Assembly: GCF_901000735.1 (NCBI RefSeq)
Contig: NC_081547.1
Span: 15,642,397-15,706,396, forward strand
DNA: 64,000 bases
Direction of reading: 5' to 3'
From: Corylus avellana
Lineage: Eukaryota; Streptophyta; Magnoliopsida; Fagales; Betulaceae
Of the stretch, positions 26,901 through 35,605 are shown piece by piece. Position 1 is the stretch's first letter. Every line of letters starts with the position of its first letter. The position numbers were made by a program, and so were the translations under genes. The notes beneath the pieces are model-generated. The model was not told where the DNA came from, did no database searches, and was given only the letters and a program-made list of their open reading frames with translations.

Positions 26901-27566
26901 GCTCATTGTATCTACTTGGTGGGTCTAAAGGTGGTCGGAACCATGAGCAAGTGCTTAGCTAATGGAATTAATATGACCCATGGGTGTGTGTGCAACTGCC
27001 TGTTCGTCTATTGCATTTCATCATATAAATGTACGTGCGGATTATATGTGAAGTGTAGTACCTTAAGCCAATTTATGTTCGTAGCGGAGAATTAATCATG
27101 TTAAGAATAAAGGTGCATACTTGTAGAATTCTCTGCATTGACATTCTTTGGATGTACTACAAAGGCCTTGGAGACCTTCTTGATTTCGTCAACAATGTTG
27201 AAAAGCTCAAGATTCACCATAGAATATTGTCCCAAAATGTCCTGCCTGGCACACAACACAAGAAAGAAACAATAAAATTTGTTGAAAACTGAGAATGGAA
27301 ATATGTTTGTGCTATTCTCCAAACAGCGGGTAAATCCTGAGCATTGTGAGTAAAAAAGAGAATGAAGAGCAAGTTAATGACCATTTGGGGGTGGTGTTGG
27401 TGCGAGCATAGGCGTCAAAGTCTTCTAGGATGCGAGTGATGGCTTTGAATAGGCTGATGGCTCGCGTCTTCATGGCCTCCAGGTTCAGCTGCTGCTGCAG
27501 AGCCAGGTTCAGCCTCTCCGCTTGTTGTTGCTGCTGCTGCTGGTTCTGCACCACCGCTCCCTCCAT
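11453..27566 (-). CDS. MED8: Mediator complex subunit 8 (MED8), exons 1-8, 3' end missing
   Basis: Nuclear co-activator; MED8 is a Mediator head-module subunit that links transcription factors to RNA polymerase II. Exons: 27382-27566, 27121-27245, 22622-22746, 22352-22535, 21339-21443, 21167-21231, 12102-12413, 11453-11509. They sum to 1158 bp, 386 codons with no stop, and every junction keeps frame. Recognition is from memory of plant MED8 proteins: N-terminal LNLALQQQLNLEAMKTRAIS and RILEDFDAYARTNTTPKW, then DILGQYSMVNLELFNIVDEI, LPVMLSSKLLPEME, ARIDMIGAACESAEKVLADT, LRIPGDQRQITPALPLHLVD, and a SPSGATS...NSPRS-polyQ segment ending in LPQLHDLQGQPQQKF. The last plant exons are absent; the exon 8 donor (CCG|GTAACT) points to more sequence left of base 1, or to truncation. 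Introns 2 and 6 (4.4 and 8.8 kb) are packed with LINEs and an LTR element. Intron 4 uses a GC donor. Confidence 0.93.
12102..12413 (-). CDS. MED8: MED8 exon 7 (poly-Gln)
   Basis: Acceptor TAATCAG|GCTTCT and donor GGACAG|GTGAGG; 312 bp, exactly 104 codons. It encodes ATQLIGRSAASPSGATS, NSPRSATNMMNMPSPQQQ and a pure 20-Gln tract, then Gln-rich sequence to SAMQGLGQ. Confidence 0.93.
12195..12254 (-). repeat. CAG/CAA repeat coding for 20 Gln in MED8
   Basis: Twenty consecutive Gln codons, a mix of CAG and CAA, between Thr and Arg-Gln-Lys. Trinucleotide length variation here would keep frame. Confidence 0.95.
12893..13055. mobile_element. 163-bp MITE, probably MULE-derived
   Basis: Flanked by a perfect 9-bp target duplication AGGTCTATC (12884-12892 and 13056-13064). 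Terminal inverted repeats of about 45-50 bp start GAATTAGGATCC on the left and GGAATAGGATCC on the right (read inward). A 9-bp TSD is typical of Mutator-like elements. It lies in MED8 intron 6. Confidence 0.85.
13141..13575 (-). mobile_element. 5'-truncated LINE, 3' end
   Basis: Minus-strand LINE tail: poly(A) read as T at 13141-13157, family end ATTACTTATC, then zf-RVT coding sequence to about 13575 (ELHWVMPCGVRALFDSWWSG, CIWNERNARCFDNST, LYSWTAAWLAPLVISLSD). The fragment is open over 98 codons. It is the same subfamily as 3048-3430 and lies in MED8 intron 6. Confidence 0.85.
13576..14154. other. Unassigned intron sequence
   Basis: AT-rich sequence between the LINE fragment and the LTR element. 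A short minus-strand open stretch near 13883-13820 (WTGYINIMLRILEEVGLGLQ) is not recognised. Nothing else can be supported. Confidence 0.4.
14155..15513 (-). mobile_element. TRIM/LARD-like LTR retrotransposon, non-autonomous
   Basis: Minus-strand element. The 5' LTR is 15342-15513 (172 bp, TGTTAGAAGG...CTCTTAACA). It is followed directly by a primer-binding site TGGTATCAGAG (15331-15341), complementary to the 3' end of initiator Met-tRNA. A polypurine tract TTGAGGGGGAG lies at about 14260-14270, next to the 3' LTR. That LTR survives only as 14155-14259, starting TATTAGAAG rather than TGTTAG. The 1-kb interior has no gag or pol; it holds a 30-bp tandem repeat array and A-rich tracts. A second, similar polypurine tract lies at 14348-14362. 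Confidence 0.8.
14452..14757. repeat. About ten degenerate 30-bp tandem repeats inside the LTR element
   Basis: Consensus unit close to CTCACCGCAAAACACCAAGG plus about 10 bp ending GGTCGAAT. Because the unit is close to 30 bp, both strands stay open over about 100 codons, giving repetitive ORFs that are probably not proteins. Confidence 0.85.
15739..17873 (-). mobile_element. ORF1-only LINE ('half-LINE' A), with TSD
   Basis: A complete insertion: 14-bp target duplications AGGCGCATAACCCT (15725-15738) and AGGCGCAGAACCCT (17874-17887, one mismatch) flank it. On the minus strand it has a CT-rich 5'UTR with the palindrome-like GGTGGCGCGTACAGGCGCGT near 17770-17800. An ORF1 follows (17726-17532 EAKSFSLFAKSKEIRLEERR; 17402-16659 and on to about 16240; ending near 16000 in GRRELKNLECSINFEARGSG). 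The 3' tail comes directly after (TATGTACTTAGGAACGTCTT, CATTACTTAT, poly(A)). Endonuclease, RT and zf-RVT are wholly absent. ORF1 has a stop after residue 247 of its main frame and frameshifts, so it is not functional now. Lies in MED8 intron 6. Confidence 0.85.
18009..20637 (+). mobile_element. ORF1-only LINE ('half-LINE' B), with TSD
   Basis: A complete insertion bounded by a perfect 13-bp TSD AAGATTTCCAAAG (17996-18008 and 20638-20650). It starts with a CT-rich leader and CTAGCGGTGGCGCATGAAGG (about 18070), homologous to the leader of element A. ORF1 pieces lie at 18289-18777 (FVFSVVEGNLVLRLEERRGF, DVKDFIKSFREDLKVLIIRR) and continue in broken frames to about 20400, ending GRRELKHLE.SINFDARGDG. 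The tail ATGTACTTAGGGGCACCTTA...TTACCTATCAAA follows with no endonuclease or RT. Two 20-N gaps (19181, 19935) lie inside. It is head to head with element A, with 122 bp between their TSDs. Confidence 0.85.
20638..21166. repeat. (GT)n microsatellite inside a direct duplication (MED8 intron 6)
   Basis: A 50-bp block (TTTGTAGGATCAGTAATGG...GAAGAAAAGTAACCA) occurs at about 20809-20858 and again at 20970-21018, with (GT)n at about 20921-20955 between them. The remainder is ordinary intron leading to exon 6. Confidence 0.8.
21167..21443 (-). CDS. MED8: MED8 exons 5 and 6
   Basis: Exon 5 is 21443-21339 (acceptor ATGTAG|GATTGC, donor TCAG|GTAATA). Exon 6 is 21231-21167, a 65-bp exon (acceptor TTGCAG|GTATGT, donor TTGCAG|GTAAGA) coding for MYLKNTPISSNNIGGQ. 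Its acceptor is followed by GTATGT, which mimics a donor; the frame and the match to the MYxKNTP segment of plant MED8 settle the call. Confidence 0.85.
22352..22746 (-). CDS. MED8: MED8 exons 3 and 4
   Basis: Exon 3 is 22746-22622 (acceptor TTACAG|TCCTACC, donor AAG|GTGTTT) and gives ILPVMLSSKLLPEMEMEDN. Exon 4 is 22535-22352 (acceptor TTACAG|GCTAGA). Exon 4 must end GGGGAAG|GCATTA, because only this join with exon 5 rebuilds EGLRIPGDQRQ in frame, so the donor is GC rather than GT. Confidence 0.9.
22880..26960 (+). pseudogene. LINE with ORF1, endonuclease and partial RT, decayed
   Basis: Plus-strand LINE in MED8 intron 2. Leader near 22940 (AGCACATGTAGGCGCATCCG, related to the half-LINE leaders). 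ORF1 opens at 23014 (RWCSIESKAFELTVGGNSFG, RGVVHSVFLGKAYSQLLLAT) and decays to its C-terminal box near 24790. The endonuclease start follows at about 24890 (LSWNVRGLNEGDKCMRVRNL), then a linker (LREGDKCTKFLHKVADSNRR, 25815-25870) and RT pieces (SFSMAFFKACWGALKEAIIK, LDLKNAYDH near 26490-26515). The RT is interrupted at about 26517 and resumes near 26830 (NWDFLLYM, EKLCSWIAHCIYLV) before ending at about 26960. No 3' end of this copy is present. Confidence 0.85.
26517..26830 (+). mobile_element. 5'-truncated half-LINE nested in the LINE
   Basis: Begins in the ORF1 C-terminal box (GRRELLNLEYFINYDAKGAS) and passes straight into the half-LINE tail (GTGTACTTAGGGGCACTTTA...ATTACTTATCAAAAAAC). The surrounding RT codons GATCATG and AATTGGGATTTT, normally adjacent, lie on each side. 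No clear target duplication. Confidence 0.8.
27121..27566 (-). CDS. MED8: MED8 exons 1 and 2
   Basis: Exon 1 is 27566-27382, from the ATG with a 7-residue Gln run, ending AAATG|GTCATT. Exon 2 is 27245-27121, with acceptor GTGCCAG|GCAGGAC and donor ACAA|GTATGC. The splice rebuilds the Trp codon (TG|G) of PKWQDILGQY. This is the unit copied three more times upstream. Confidence 0.95.
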
Positions 27567-27641
27567 CGTACAACTCCGCCGATGGACAAAGGGACTAATC
27601 GACTTAAATTGGGAGAACGCGTTTCCAATCACTAGTTGGGA

Positions 27642-27664
27642 TGGCACGTGCAATGCACGTGCTT
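27642..27664 (-). promoter_or_regulatory. Paired G-box palindrome upstream of MED8
   Basis: GCACGTGCATTGCACGTGC: two CACGTG G-boxes 5 bp apart, about 80-95 bp upstream of the MED8 ATG. G-boxes bind plant bHLH and bZIP factors. The minus strand also reads hairpin, 8 bp, CTAG, T, the layout of a Helitron 3' terminus, so the palindrome could instead mark a transposon end. One upstream MED8 copy keeps one intact G-box; another has lost most of the palindrome. Confidence 0.5.
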
Positions 27665-27713
27665 GATCTGTGTTATATTCTACTATAATCGTTAATATTA
27701 TAATTTTAATATC

Positions 27714-27715
<2 letters not shown>

Positions 27716-27786
<71 letters not shown>

Positions 27787-27845
27787 ATTGAAATATCACA
27801 CACACACACAAGTATATATTGAAATATTACACACACACACACACA
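27716..27845. repeat. (TA)n-(GT)n-(CA)n compound microsatellite
   Basis: (TA)n from about 27718, (GT)n to about 27785, and (CA)n blocks at about 27797-27811 and 27829-27847, upstream of MED8. Confidence 0.95.
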
Positions 27846-27940
27846 CATTATCTAGATTATTGAACAAGTATATATTGAAATATTATATACACATACATAA
27901 CAAGTATATATTTTTTTTATTGAACAAGTATATATTGAAT

Positions 27941-28200
27941 TTTCTAAATAAATAAAGTAAAATTATCAAATTGAGTAAATATGATATACCAAAAGAAAAC
28001 GAAACAGTTAATTTAGATAGCACACATATATGTTGTTATTTTAAATCAAAGTGTATAGAAAAATACACACACGCATACAATTTTGTAAATAAATAAAGTA
28101 AAATTATCAAATTGAGTAAATATGATATAAGTTAATTTAGATAGCACACATATACGTTGTTATTTTAAATCAAAGTGCATAGAAAAATACACACACATAT
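27941..28200. repeat. About 130-bp tandem duplication
   Basis: TAAATAAATAAAGTAAAATT...AAAAATACACACAC occurs at about 27941-28073 and again at about 28075-28195. A diverged third copy lies at about 36853-37010. The block is AT-rich and noncoding. Confidence 0.75.
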
Positions 28201-29529
28201 ATTATTGAACAAGTATATAGGTGTTTATCTCAACCGATATATAAGTACATAACATTGTAATTTCATCGAAGGTTTTTTTCATTATAATGCATCATTGAAC
28301 TTGAAAAGCTATGAACTTTAGAGTAAACTATGTTGCCATGAATAGCAAAACTTAAAAAACATGCATGTTTTGAGAATTGGTCTCTATAATACAAAACTTA
28401 GACCCCGTTTGGTTTGCGGAATGGATATTCCATTAGGAAAATAAGAGCATGTTTGGATTGCAAAATAGACCCCTGGAATGGAATAGCTATTGAATAGCTA
28501 TTACTTTGTTTGGTAAGGGTCTATTCCTAGGAATAGTTATTCCCATGGGAATCACTAATCCCTTACACACAGGAATAGCTATTCCTCCAAAAAATGAGAA
28601 GAACAGCTATCCTAAAGGAATGGAAAACTTTTTCCAAAAAGTTTATTTTAACCCTTAAATTTTTTTTTATTAAAAAAAAAAAAGAAAAAAAGGAAAACCT
28701 AGAATTTCAATGGGGTGGCCGCCCCTGCAATTCTAGGTTTTTTTTTTTTAAGAAGGGTAGGGTATTTTGGTAATTTTAGTTCAACTCCAATTAGAATACA
28801 TATGTTGTTAGGGGTGTAACCGAGCTGAGCTTGGGTGAGCTTGGGCTGTCCAGGCTCGGCTCGTTTATATTTTAGTCAGGCTCGAGCTCGAGTCAAGCCT
28901 GACTTCGCTGCTCGAGCTCGGCACGATAGGGTCTAAACCCTGTTCGAGCTCGAGCTCGACTTTCTTTTTTTTTTTTTTTTTTTTTGTAATTTAAGTGTGA
29001 AGGGGTTAATCTTCCGTTCCACCGGTAAACACAGCAAAGAAATGTCTCACCAGCAAGATTACTGTAAACTGCAAATTAAATCAACAATTAATCATACGCA
29101 ATCAAGAACCTCTCACATTTACAAGGAATCTCGACCCACCCAAAATTGGTCCCAACCATAAAATTAGCCTAACTTTAAGAAATCCGCCCAATATTTTATT
29201 ACTGGATTAACATGGGTTTCAAAACCAAAATTTGTAATATTTTATTACAAATTAAAATTAAATAAGGTTATATAAGTTCTAAACAGATTGGCTATCAAAA
29301 CCAACAGCAGATAATTATGGGGAGAAAGGATCAGCCTTTGAAATAGAATTATTACTATTGTGCTCAATGCAATTAATTACTATTGTGCTCAATGCCTATC
29401 TATCCAAAAATATTTACACATTTTTCTGGGCAACCAAACAAACACATCAAACGGCAAAACCCCAAACCACCCACCACCCCAGAAGAAACGGAGAAAAAAT
29501 AACCCAAAAAGAAAAGAAAAACCCACAAA

Positions 29530-29840
29530 TCTTATCACCTCCTCCGCCTTCGATCCGCGGCGTACTGCGAGAGTGAAACGACCTCCGAGAGCGGCGTGGA
29601 CAGCGGGGTTGGCAGCGGCAAGTTCCTGGAAACCGGGCACGAGCGGATTAGCTTCAGCCAGGCGTCGAGGTGTGTGGTTGCTGCGGTGGTGGTGGTTGCT
29701 GTTGGGGGCACTGGGGGAGTGGTAGGAGCGGCAACAGAGATAGGAGGAGAGGAGGATGGTGAGACTGTGAGAGGACAGTCGAGAGAATGGAGAGATCAGA
29801 GATAATAGATTCAAGTTAAACTTGGCTTCTCTAATCTGCA
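29530..29840. other. GC-rich block, possible captured gene fragment
   Basis: The only GC-rich island in an AT-rich transposon. Minus strand is open over about 100 codons (NHTPRRLAEANPLVPGFQEL, AANPAVHAALGGRFTLAVRR) with a possible donor GAG|GTGATA near 29540; the plus strand is also open. Not recognised. It may be a captured 5' exon of a host gene. Confidence 0.35.
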
Positions 29841-31260
29841 ACTGTTGTATTTGGAAAAATAATTAAATTTTAAATATTAATGGTTTGGTTTGTTTTACAA
29901 AAGCTCATCCCATGCGGCTGTTTCTACTTAGATATGGTGTGCTTGTTCAATATAATCCATTGATTATATATACGTTTTCAATATTTAATATTACTCGTCA
30001 GATTACGGTGTCTCTATTACACCATATGCATATTCTTAGTAAATGCTTGATAGCTATCATCCATTAATATCATCCAACGGCTATTAGATCATTAAAACAT
30101 TTTGGACGGCTACAATTACATTTATATACCATAGATCAAATTCAAATTCAGCTACGATTAAATTCAATAAAAAAATTCAAAATTCAAAATTTAGGAATTA
30201 GAAATAAAAATTGTGTTATGTAGTATTATTTAGGGTTAGTTTGTTATTTCAATTTTAATAATTACGATTTTAAAAATTGTGTTTTTTTCAATCGCATATT
30301 TTTTTTTTCTTCTTATTTTAGATTAAGTATTTTTTAAATCACAACGTAAAACGCTTTATGTCACACACTCACACACACTAATCACTATTATCATATTACA
30401 TATAGTATTATTTAGTTAATATGTTAAAATGTTAATGCTTAACACGGGTCAAGTATATAATGTCAATATTAATATATATTGTATCTTATATGTAAACATT
30501 TATATACTTATATATGATTGTATCATTACCTAATTTATATGGGTAATGGGTCAATGTTAATTGTTATAACTTATATACTTGTATTATATGTTCTCATTAT
30601 CACGATTCATGATATATGATTTAAATTCAAATTGTTAAGTTTTTACTTACCGTAAATTGTGATTATAATGTATAAATTATAAAAAAAACACATTAGTTAC
30701 TTAATTATTAATCATTTAATCTAATAATAATACTCAAACTCTAATTAATAAATTCATATGATCTAATGGTCATACACTCATACTTAAAGTTTATGATCAT
30801 ATTATCTCACAATTAATATTAATATTATCTTAGATCTAAGATCATGTGATACATCATATATGTTTTATAAGAATAAAGTATATAATTATAATGTATTGAT
30901 TAAATAACACAATAACTTATGCAGATATACCATATATAATGATTAATGATTATGTGATATACCGTATACGATTCCAATTTTCAAAGTATAAACTATCTAA
31001 TTATAATATTTATATTAAATGATACAATAACTTGTACGGTTGTACTATATGATTATATCATATGATAAAATGATTAATGATAATATCATATATTTCTTAT
31101 TATATATATATATATATTTCTTATATGTTTTTATATTAATATATACATATATATAATATATATACACACATATGCATAAATAACAAAAAAACAAAGGTAT
31201 ATAATATATTTGTTATTATTGAGTAAATGTGTAATGTTGATTATATATTGTTATTTGTTA
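29841..31260. other. AT-rich transposon interior, no gene
   Basis: Very AT-rich, with TA-rich microsatellites near 31095-31175. No coding sequence supported. Confidence 0.6.
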
Positions 31261-31647
31261 CTTAATAAAAAATATACGAGCTGAGCCTAATAAGCGAGGC
31301 AAGCCTTATACGAGCTTGCTCACGAACTTAACCGAGTCGAGCCGAGCTTGCTTCATTTAATATTCGAACCAAGATTTGTGTTCATGAAACGCTTCATTTA
31401 ATATTCGAGTCGAGCACGAGCCGAGCTCAAGCTTGCTCGTGAGACGCTTCGCTCACTTAACAGCCCTAGTTATTCCTTTACCTAATGGAATACTCAATCC
31501 GTGAACCAAACGAGCCCTAAATAGGTATTACAAAAGAGGTTAAAATATAATTATTATTCAAATTCTTTAGTTTGATAACAACACACATGGTCTAACTGAA
31601 ATTGAATCAAAATTACTAAAAACTCCTCACATGATTATTACGAGCTT

Positions 31648-31668
31648 GAAACCCGTGCAATGCACGGG
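31648..31668. repeat. Palindrome AACCCGTGCAATGCACGGGTT
   Basis: Hairpin with 9-bp arms and a 3-base loop, of the type found at plant Helitron 3' ends, but no CTRR end lies within 12 bases downstream on either strand. It shares the GTGCAATGCAC core with the palindrome upstream of MED8. Probably a transposon end remnant. Confidence 0.4.
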
Positions 31669-31855
31669 TTAGTTTTTAAAAATGATTGGAATGAAAAAAA
31701 ATAATAATAATAATTAGTTGATGCATAAATGACAAGAAGAAGAAAAAAAAAAGTTTCAAGTAGGAAGCAGGAGAGAAAAAAAAAAAGGATTGTCAAAGTA
31801 AGTCAGGGAAAAAATTTAGCACTGGGAGTACGGCCAGAACATAATCATAAAAAAT

Positions 31856-32217
31856 AAATAGAACCAGATACCAAAATTCTATTCAAAAAAGAGAAATGAA
31901 TTAAATTAAAAAAATTAAAGAAACCGAAAGTTGGGAATAATTATAGAAACTCAAATAAAGAATAAAAATATAAGATTTATGAATTTCTAAGTAATCATAA
32001 TGAAAAGTTTCTTACCAATAGAACCTTTCCCAAAACCGCTTATTCCAGCAGAGACAGAAAATAAATTTTTGGTGAAAGCAAATTGGGAACTGTAAGGATA
32101 TTCCCAAAACCGCTTTTGTCGGTGTGATTCATAGGGCTGGCAAAACGGGTAAACGGATAGACACAATTTCAACCCGTTAAGACCCGTGACCCGATTACCC
32201 TATACATGAACACAACC
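31856..32217. repeat. Direct repeat, left copy (right copy 34169-34530)
   Basis: A 362-bp block repeated almost exactly beyond the 100-N gap. It includes the 8-bp target site GTGTGATT and the first 88 bp of a hAT element (32130-32217). The left copy is interrupted by an LTR at 32218; the right copy is uninterrupted. Confidence 0.95.
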
Positions 32218-34068
32218 TGTAACATCCCCAGCCCGTTAAGGCTGAGTTTGCCACTTTTATTCTTTTACAACAAAAGTTATTGCAAAGATCTATAAGGTCT
32301 ATCAGAGTACTTGATTTTAAAGGATACGAAAAATGTATAAAACATTATTCAAGAGATTTTATTACAAGCGAAATTAGAAAAACATTAAACTTTAGTTGCG
32401 GAATATCATATCATTACAATAACTTATATGAAAAGACTTTGAAAATTAATAATTATTCCCACCCCATTCCGGCCTCCTATTCCAGCATCCTTTCTACCTG
32501 AAAACAAGAAATAAAACTGAATGAGCCCAAAGGGGGCCCAGCAAGTAAAATCCCCAACCATAAATAGTTTTACTCCTTGTTCTCAGTTTTGAAAATCATT
32601 TTCGCAAATAAATATAATTCTAGCCATAATAATATCTGTATGTACGGTTGCATCTTCCGTAACATATACATACTATTACATCTAGTAATAGATCATCGTT
32701 GTAAATCATCTTTATAAATCATCATCATAATGCATCATTATAAATAATCTTTTGTAAATCATCATAGCATATCATCGTTGAAAATATAGTATCATTTTCT
32801 CATAATAGGGCCCATGTACACTATTACCCCTGTGCACGAGGGTTGCGGGTCCTTGTGACCATGGCACTGAACTGTGGCCACAGCCATGCCCGACCGTCAA
32901 TCAACTCTTTCTTGGTGCACTCAACGGTCTAGTTGATGGAATACCACCTTCTGGCATAGCCTCCTTCAGTGGTTTCGCCTCCATCCGAGTATCGGTACCG
33001 AACTCTCATCTTTACTTATCTTAGGGCCAAAAATACTCTCCTCCATACATGTGCCCTCATTTCATAAACATTTATCTCATCTCTTGTACTTTTCTTTGTA
33101 CTTCTTTTGATGGATCTTAGGGCAACATGCAGGAGGGTTTATCATCATTTTTCTTTCTTATAATCATCATCATGTCTCAACTTTCTTTTCTCAAAATGGA
33201 AACCTTTTCAAATATAAACTTGTTGTACTTAGAAAGCATTTAAAGAAATAGAAACTTTCTAGATAATTCATTTAGAAATCCTTCATGTATGCAACATAAC
33301 TTCATAATACGTAAATAAAATAATCATTTACAATTTACTAAAGAATGAATAAATAGCATGACATGAAGTAACTTTAGAAGGGGTAGTGAATTTACTTACC
33401 TCTAGACTGAAGCTAAAAGTGGTATGAAGGAATCCAGTTGCTCCAATATGACTAACACCACTAGTATATTTTTTGAAACTAATTTCTAAAGTCCGCTATC
33501 TCTTGTGTTCTTTCTTTCTTGTAGCGCTTGGTCTCGCCCTTTCTCTCTCTGTTCGGAGTAAACACTCTTAGAAAGAAGAAAGACCGAGTAAAAAGCGGAA
33601 GAAGGAAGAATATATGCAAGAGATGGGAGAGGAGATGAGTGGTGAAAATTCTGAAGGAGAAGAACTCTATTTATAGGAGAAAATCAAACACTATTCTACC
33701 GTCAATTTACAATTATACCCTCATTTTACTATTTCACCAACCCTATACTATTTCACCAACCCTATACTATTCTACCTTCAATTTACAATTATACCCTCAT
33801 TCTATCTTCAATTTACAATTATACCCTCATTTTACTATTTCACCAACCCTATACTATTCCACCAACCCTATACTATTTCACCAACCCTATACTATTCTAC
33901 CTTCTTATTCTACCATCCTTATACCTACCATTTACTATCCTATTATTTCACCAATTACCATTCTCTAATTACCACTCTCATAAATTTCCCAAGAATTAAA
34001 ATCCTTAGCTACAATGGATATTAAAATAATATCATTATCAAAATAATCTATTTAAATAGCTTTGAAAA
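32218..34068. mobile_element. LTR (TGTAACATCC type), partial, ends in gap
   Basis: Begins TGTAACATCCCCAGCCCGTT exactly where the hAT sequence is broken. About 1.85 kb of noncoding sequence follows, with a TATA-like TCTATTTATAGG near 33660 and a minisatellite of ATTTCACCAACCCTATACT (about 33728-33900). No gag or pol. The far end is lost in the gap, so solo LTR versus full element cannot be told. Confidence 0.65.
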
Positions 34069-34168
34069 NNNNNNNNNNNNNNNNNNNNNNNNNNNNNNNN
34101 NNNNNNNNNNNNNNNNNNNNNNNNNNNNNNNNNNNNNNNNNNNNNNNNNNNNNNNNNNNNNNNNNNNN
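34069..34168. other. Assembly gap (100 N)
   Basis: Fixed-length gap joining two near-identical flanks; see the direct repeat. Confidence 0.99.
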
Positions 34169-34442
34169 AAATAGAACCAGATATCAAAATTCTATTCAAA
34201 AAAGAGAAATGAATTAAATTAAAAAAATTAAAGAAACCGAAAGTTGGGAATGATTATAGAAACTCAAATAAAGAATAAAAATATAAGATTTATGAATTTC
34301 TAAGTAATCATAATGAAAAGTTTCTTACCAATAGAACATTTCCCAAAACCGCTTATTCCAGCAGATACAGAAAATAAATTTTTGGTGAAAGCAAATTGGG
34401 AACTGTAAGGATATTCCCAAAACCACTTTTGTCAGTGTGATT

Positions 34443-35597
34443 CATAGGCCTGGCAAAACGGGTAAACGGGTAGACACGATTTCAACCCGTTAAGACCCGC
34501 GACCCGATTACCCTATACATGAACACGACTCGTCTAGCTAAACGGGTTAGTGAGTCTGACACGATTATAACACGGAAAATATCTGGGTAACCCGACACGA
34601 CCTGCTTAACCCTTTTAAAATAACGGAATCATATCGGGTAGACACGACCCGACACGATTAGCAATTTTCAACTCTACGTTTATGCATCTTTTAACCCCGA
34701 TTAGCTTTTTCTAGTTCTCTTTCTCTGACTTTAAGTGTCTCCTTTTTGTTTGGTTTGTGCAGAAAATTTACTTGTATTTCAAGGGGAATAAGTGAGATGA
34801 TTTTGGGGTTGTGATCCAATTGAATGGAGTTGTTCAATGTCGCTGCTTCTCAAGAGGGGTGGCTTAGTATATCCTTCATTCCCTTATTACATTGTTTCTT
34901 TGTGATGATTTGTATGAGTTAATTCAAAGATTAGTAATGCTAAAGAGATACTAGGAGTTCAAAGTTTTCACATATCTAGTCTGTTTCCTTGTACGCCTCT
35001 TCAGCATAAGTTTTAAAAAGAAAACCAACAAATGGAACCTTCCAAGAGCTGAGAAACAACACTAGGTAAAACTCTTTCAAAGATTAGACATATCGCCATA
35101 CCGGAGATAGAGAGTGCAGAGAGAGAGAGAGGCACGACTGAGTCGGGCTAACGGAGAAAGAGGCGCAGAGATTCAGAATTTCATATGACCATCGTGACAC
35201 CATCCACCACAGGGAGAAGAGGTGCAGTGTTGAGATTCAGAGATGAGAGAGAGAGAGAGAGAGCCGAGAGGGAGAGAGAGTCGCTGGCTTTGGGGGGGGG
35301 CTGCGATAGAGTTAGAATAGAAAGGAGTTAGGGTGGGCACTTTACGTTTTTTTTTTTTTTTTTTAATTTAAATGGGTCTAGCGGGTCACCCGGTTGACAC
35401 ACCAGGTCAACCCGTCACACATTTTCTTAACGGGTCACCCGGCTGACCCGCTAGATCGACCCGCCAAACACGAATTTAATCATGTCTTAATCAAGTAGAC
35501 CCTCTACCCAATTAAGACCCGAACCCGATAAGTCCAAACCCAATACCTATTAACTTTGTGTCGGATTTGCGGGTTGTGTCAAAATTGCCAGCCCTAG
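34443..35597. mobile_element. Non-autonomous hAT element with perfect 8-bp TSD
   Basis: TSD GTGTGATT at 34435-34442 and 35598-35605. Termini CATAGGCCTGGCAA and (inward) CTAGGGCTGGCAA, with subterminal repeats of AACGGGT, ACCCGAC and CCCGTTA. 1155 bp, no transposase. Interior has GA repeats (35110-35280) and a poly(T) tract. This is the uninterrupted version of the element cut at 32217. Confidence 0.9.
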
Positions 35598-35605
35598 GTG
35601 TGATT

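Larger units (their letters stand above)
28809..31468. mobile_element. Non-autonomous hAT element (2.66 kb)
   Basis: Left terminus TAGGGGTGTAACCGAGCTGA and right terminus (inward) TAGGGCTGTTAAGTGAGCGA, both followed by dense GAGCTCG/CGAGC subterminal repeats as in many plant hATs. No transposase. Interior is AT-rich apart from a GC-rich block at 29530-29840. Target duplication not clear (GTTGT versus GTTAT). Confidence 0.65.
28401..31517. mobile_element. PIF/Harbinger-like TIR element, host of a nested hAT
   Basis: Left end GACCCCGTTTGGTTTGCGGA and right end (inward) GGGCTCGTTTGGTTCACGGA, both followed by an ATTCCATTAGG box, so TIRs of about 40 bp. Flanks are TTA on the left and TAA on the right, near but not equal to the TTA/TWA duplication of the superfamily. 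No transposase is seen. Left subterminal region has short repeats of GGAATAGCTATT. Confidence 0.6.

Noticed and set aside
31640..31680. Helitron 3' end at the AACCCGTGCAATGCACGGGTT hairpin
   Set aside because: No CTRR end within the expected distance on either strand and no TC 5' end could be tied to it.
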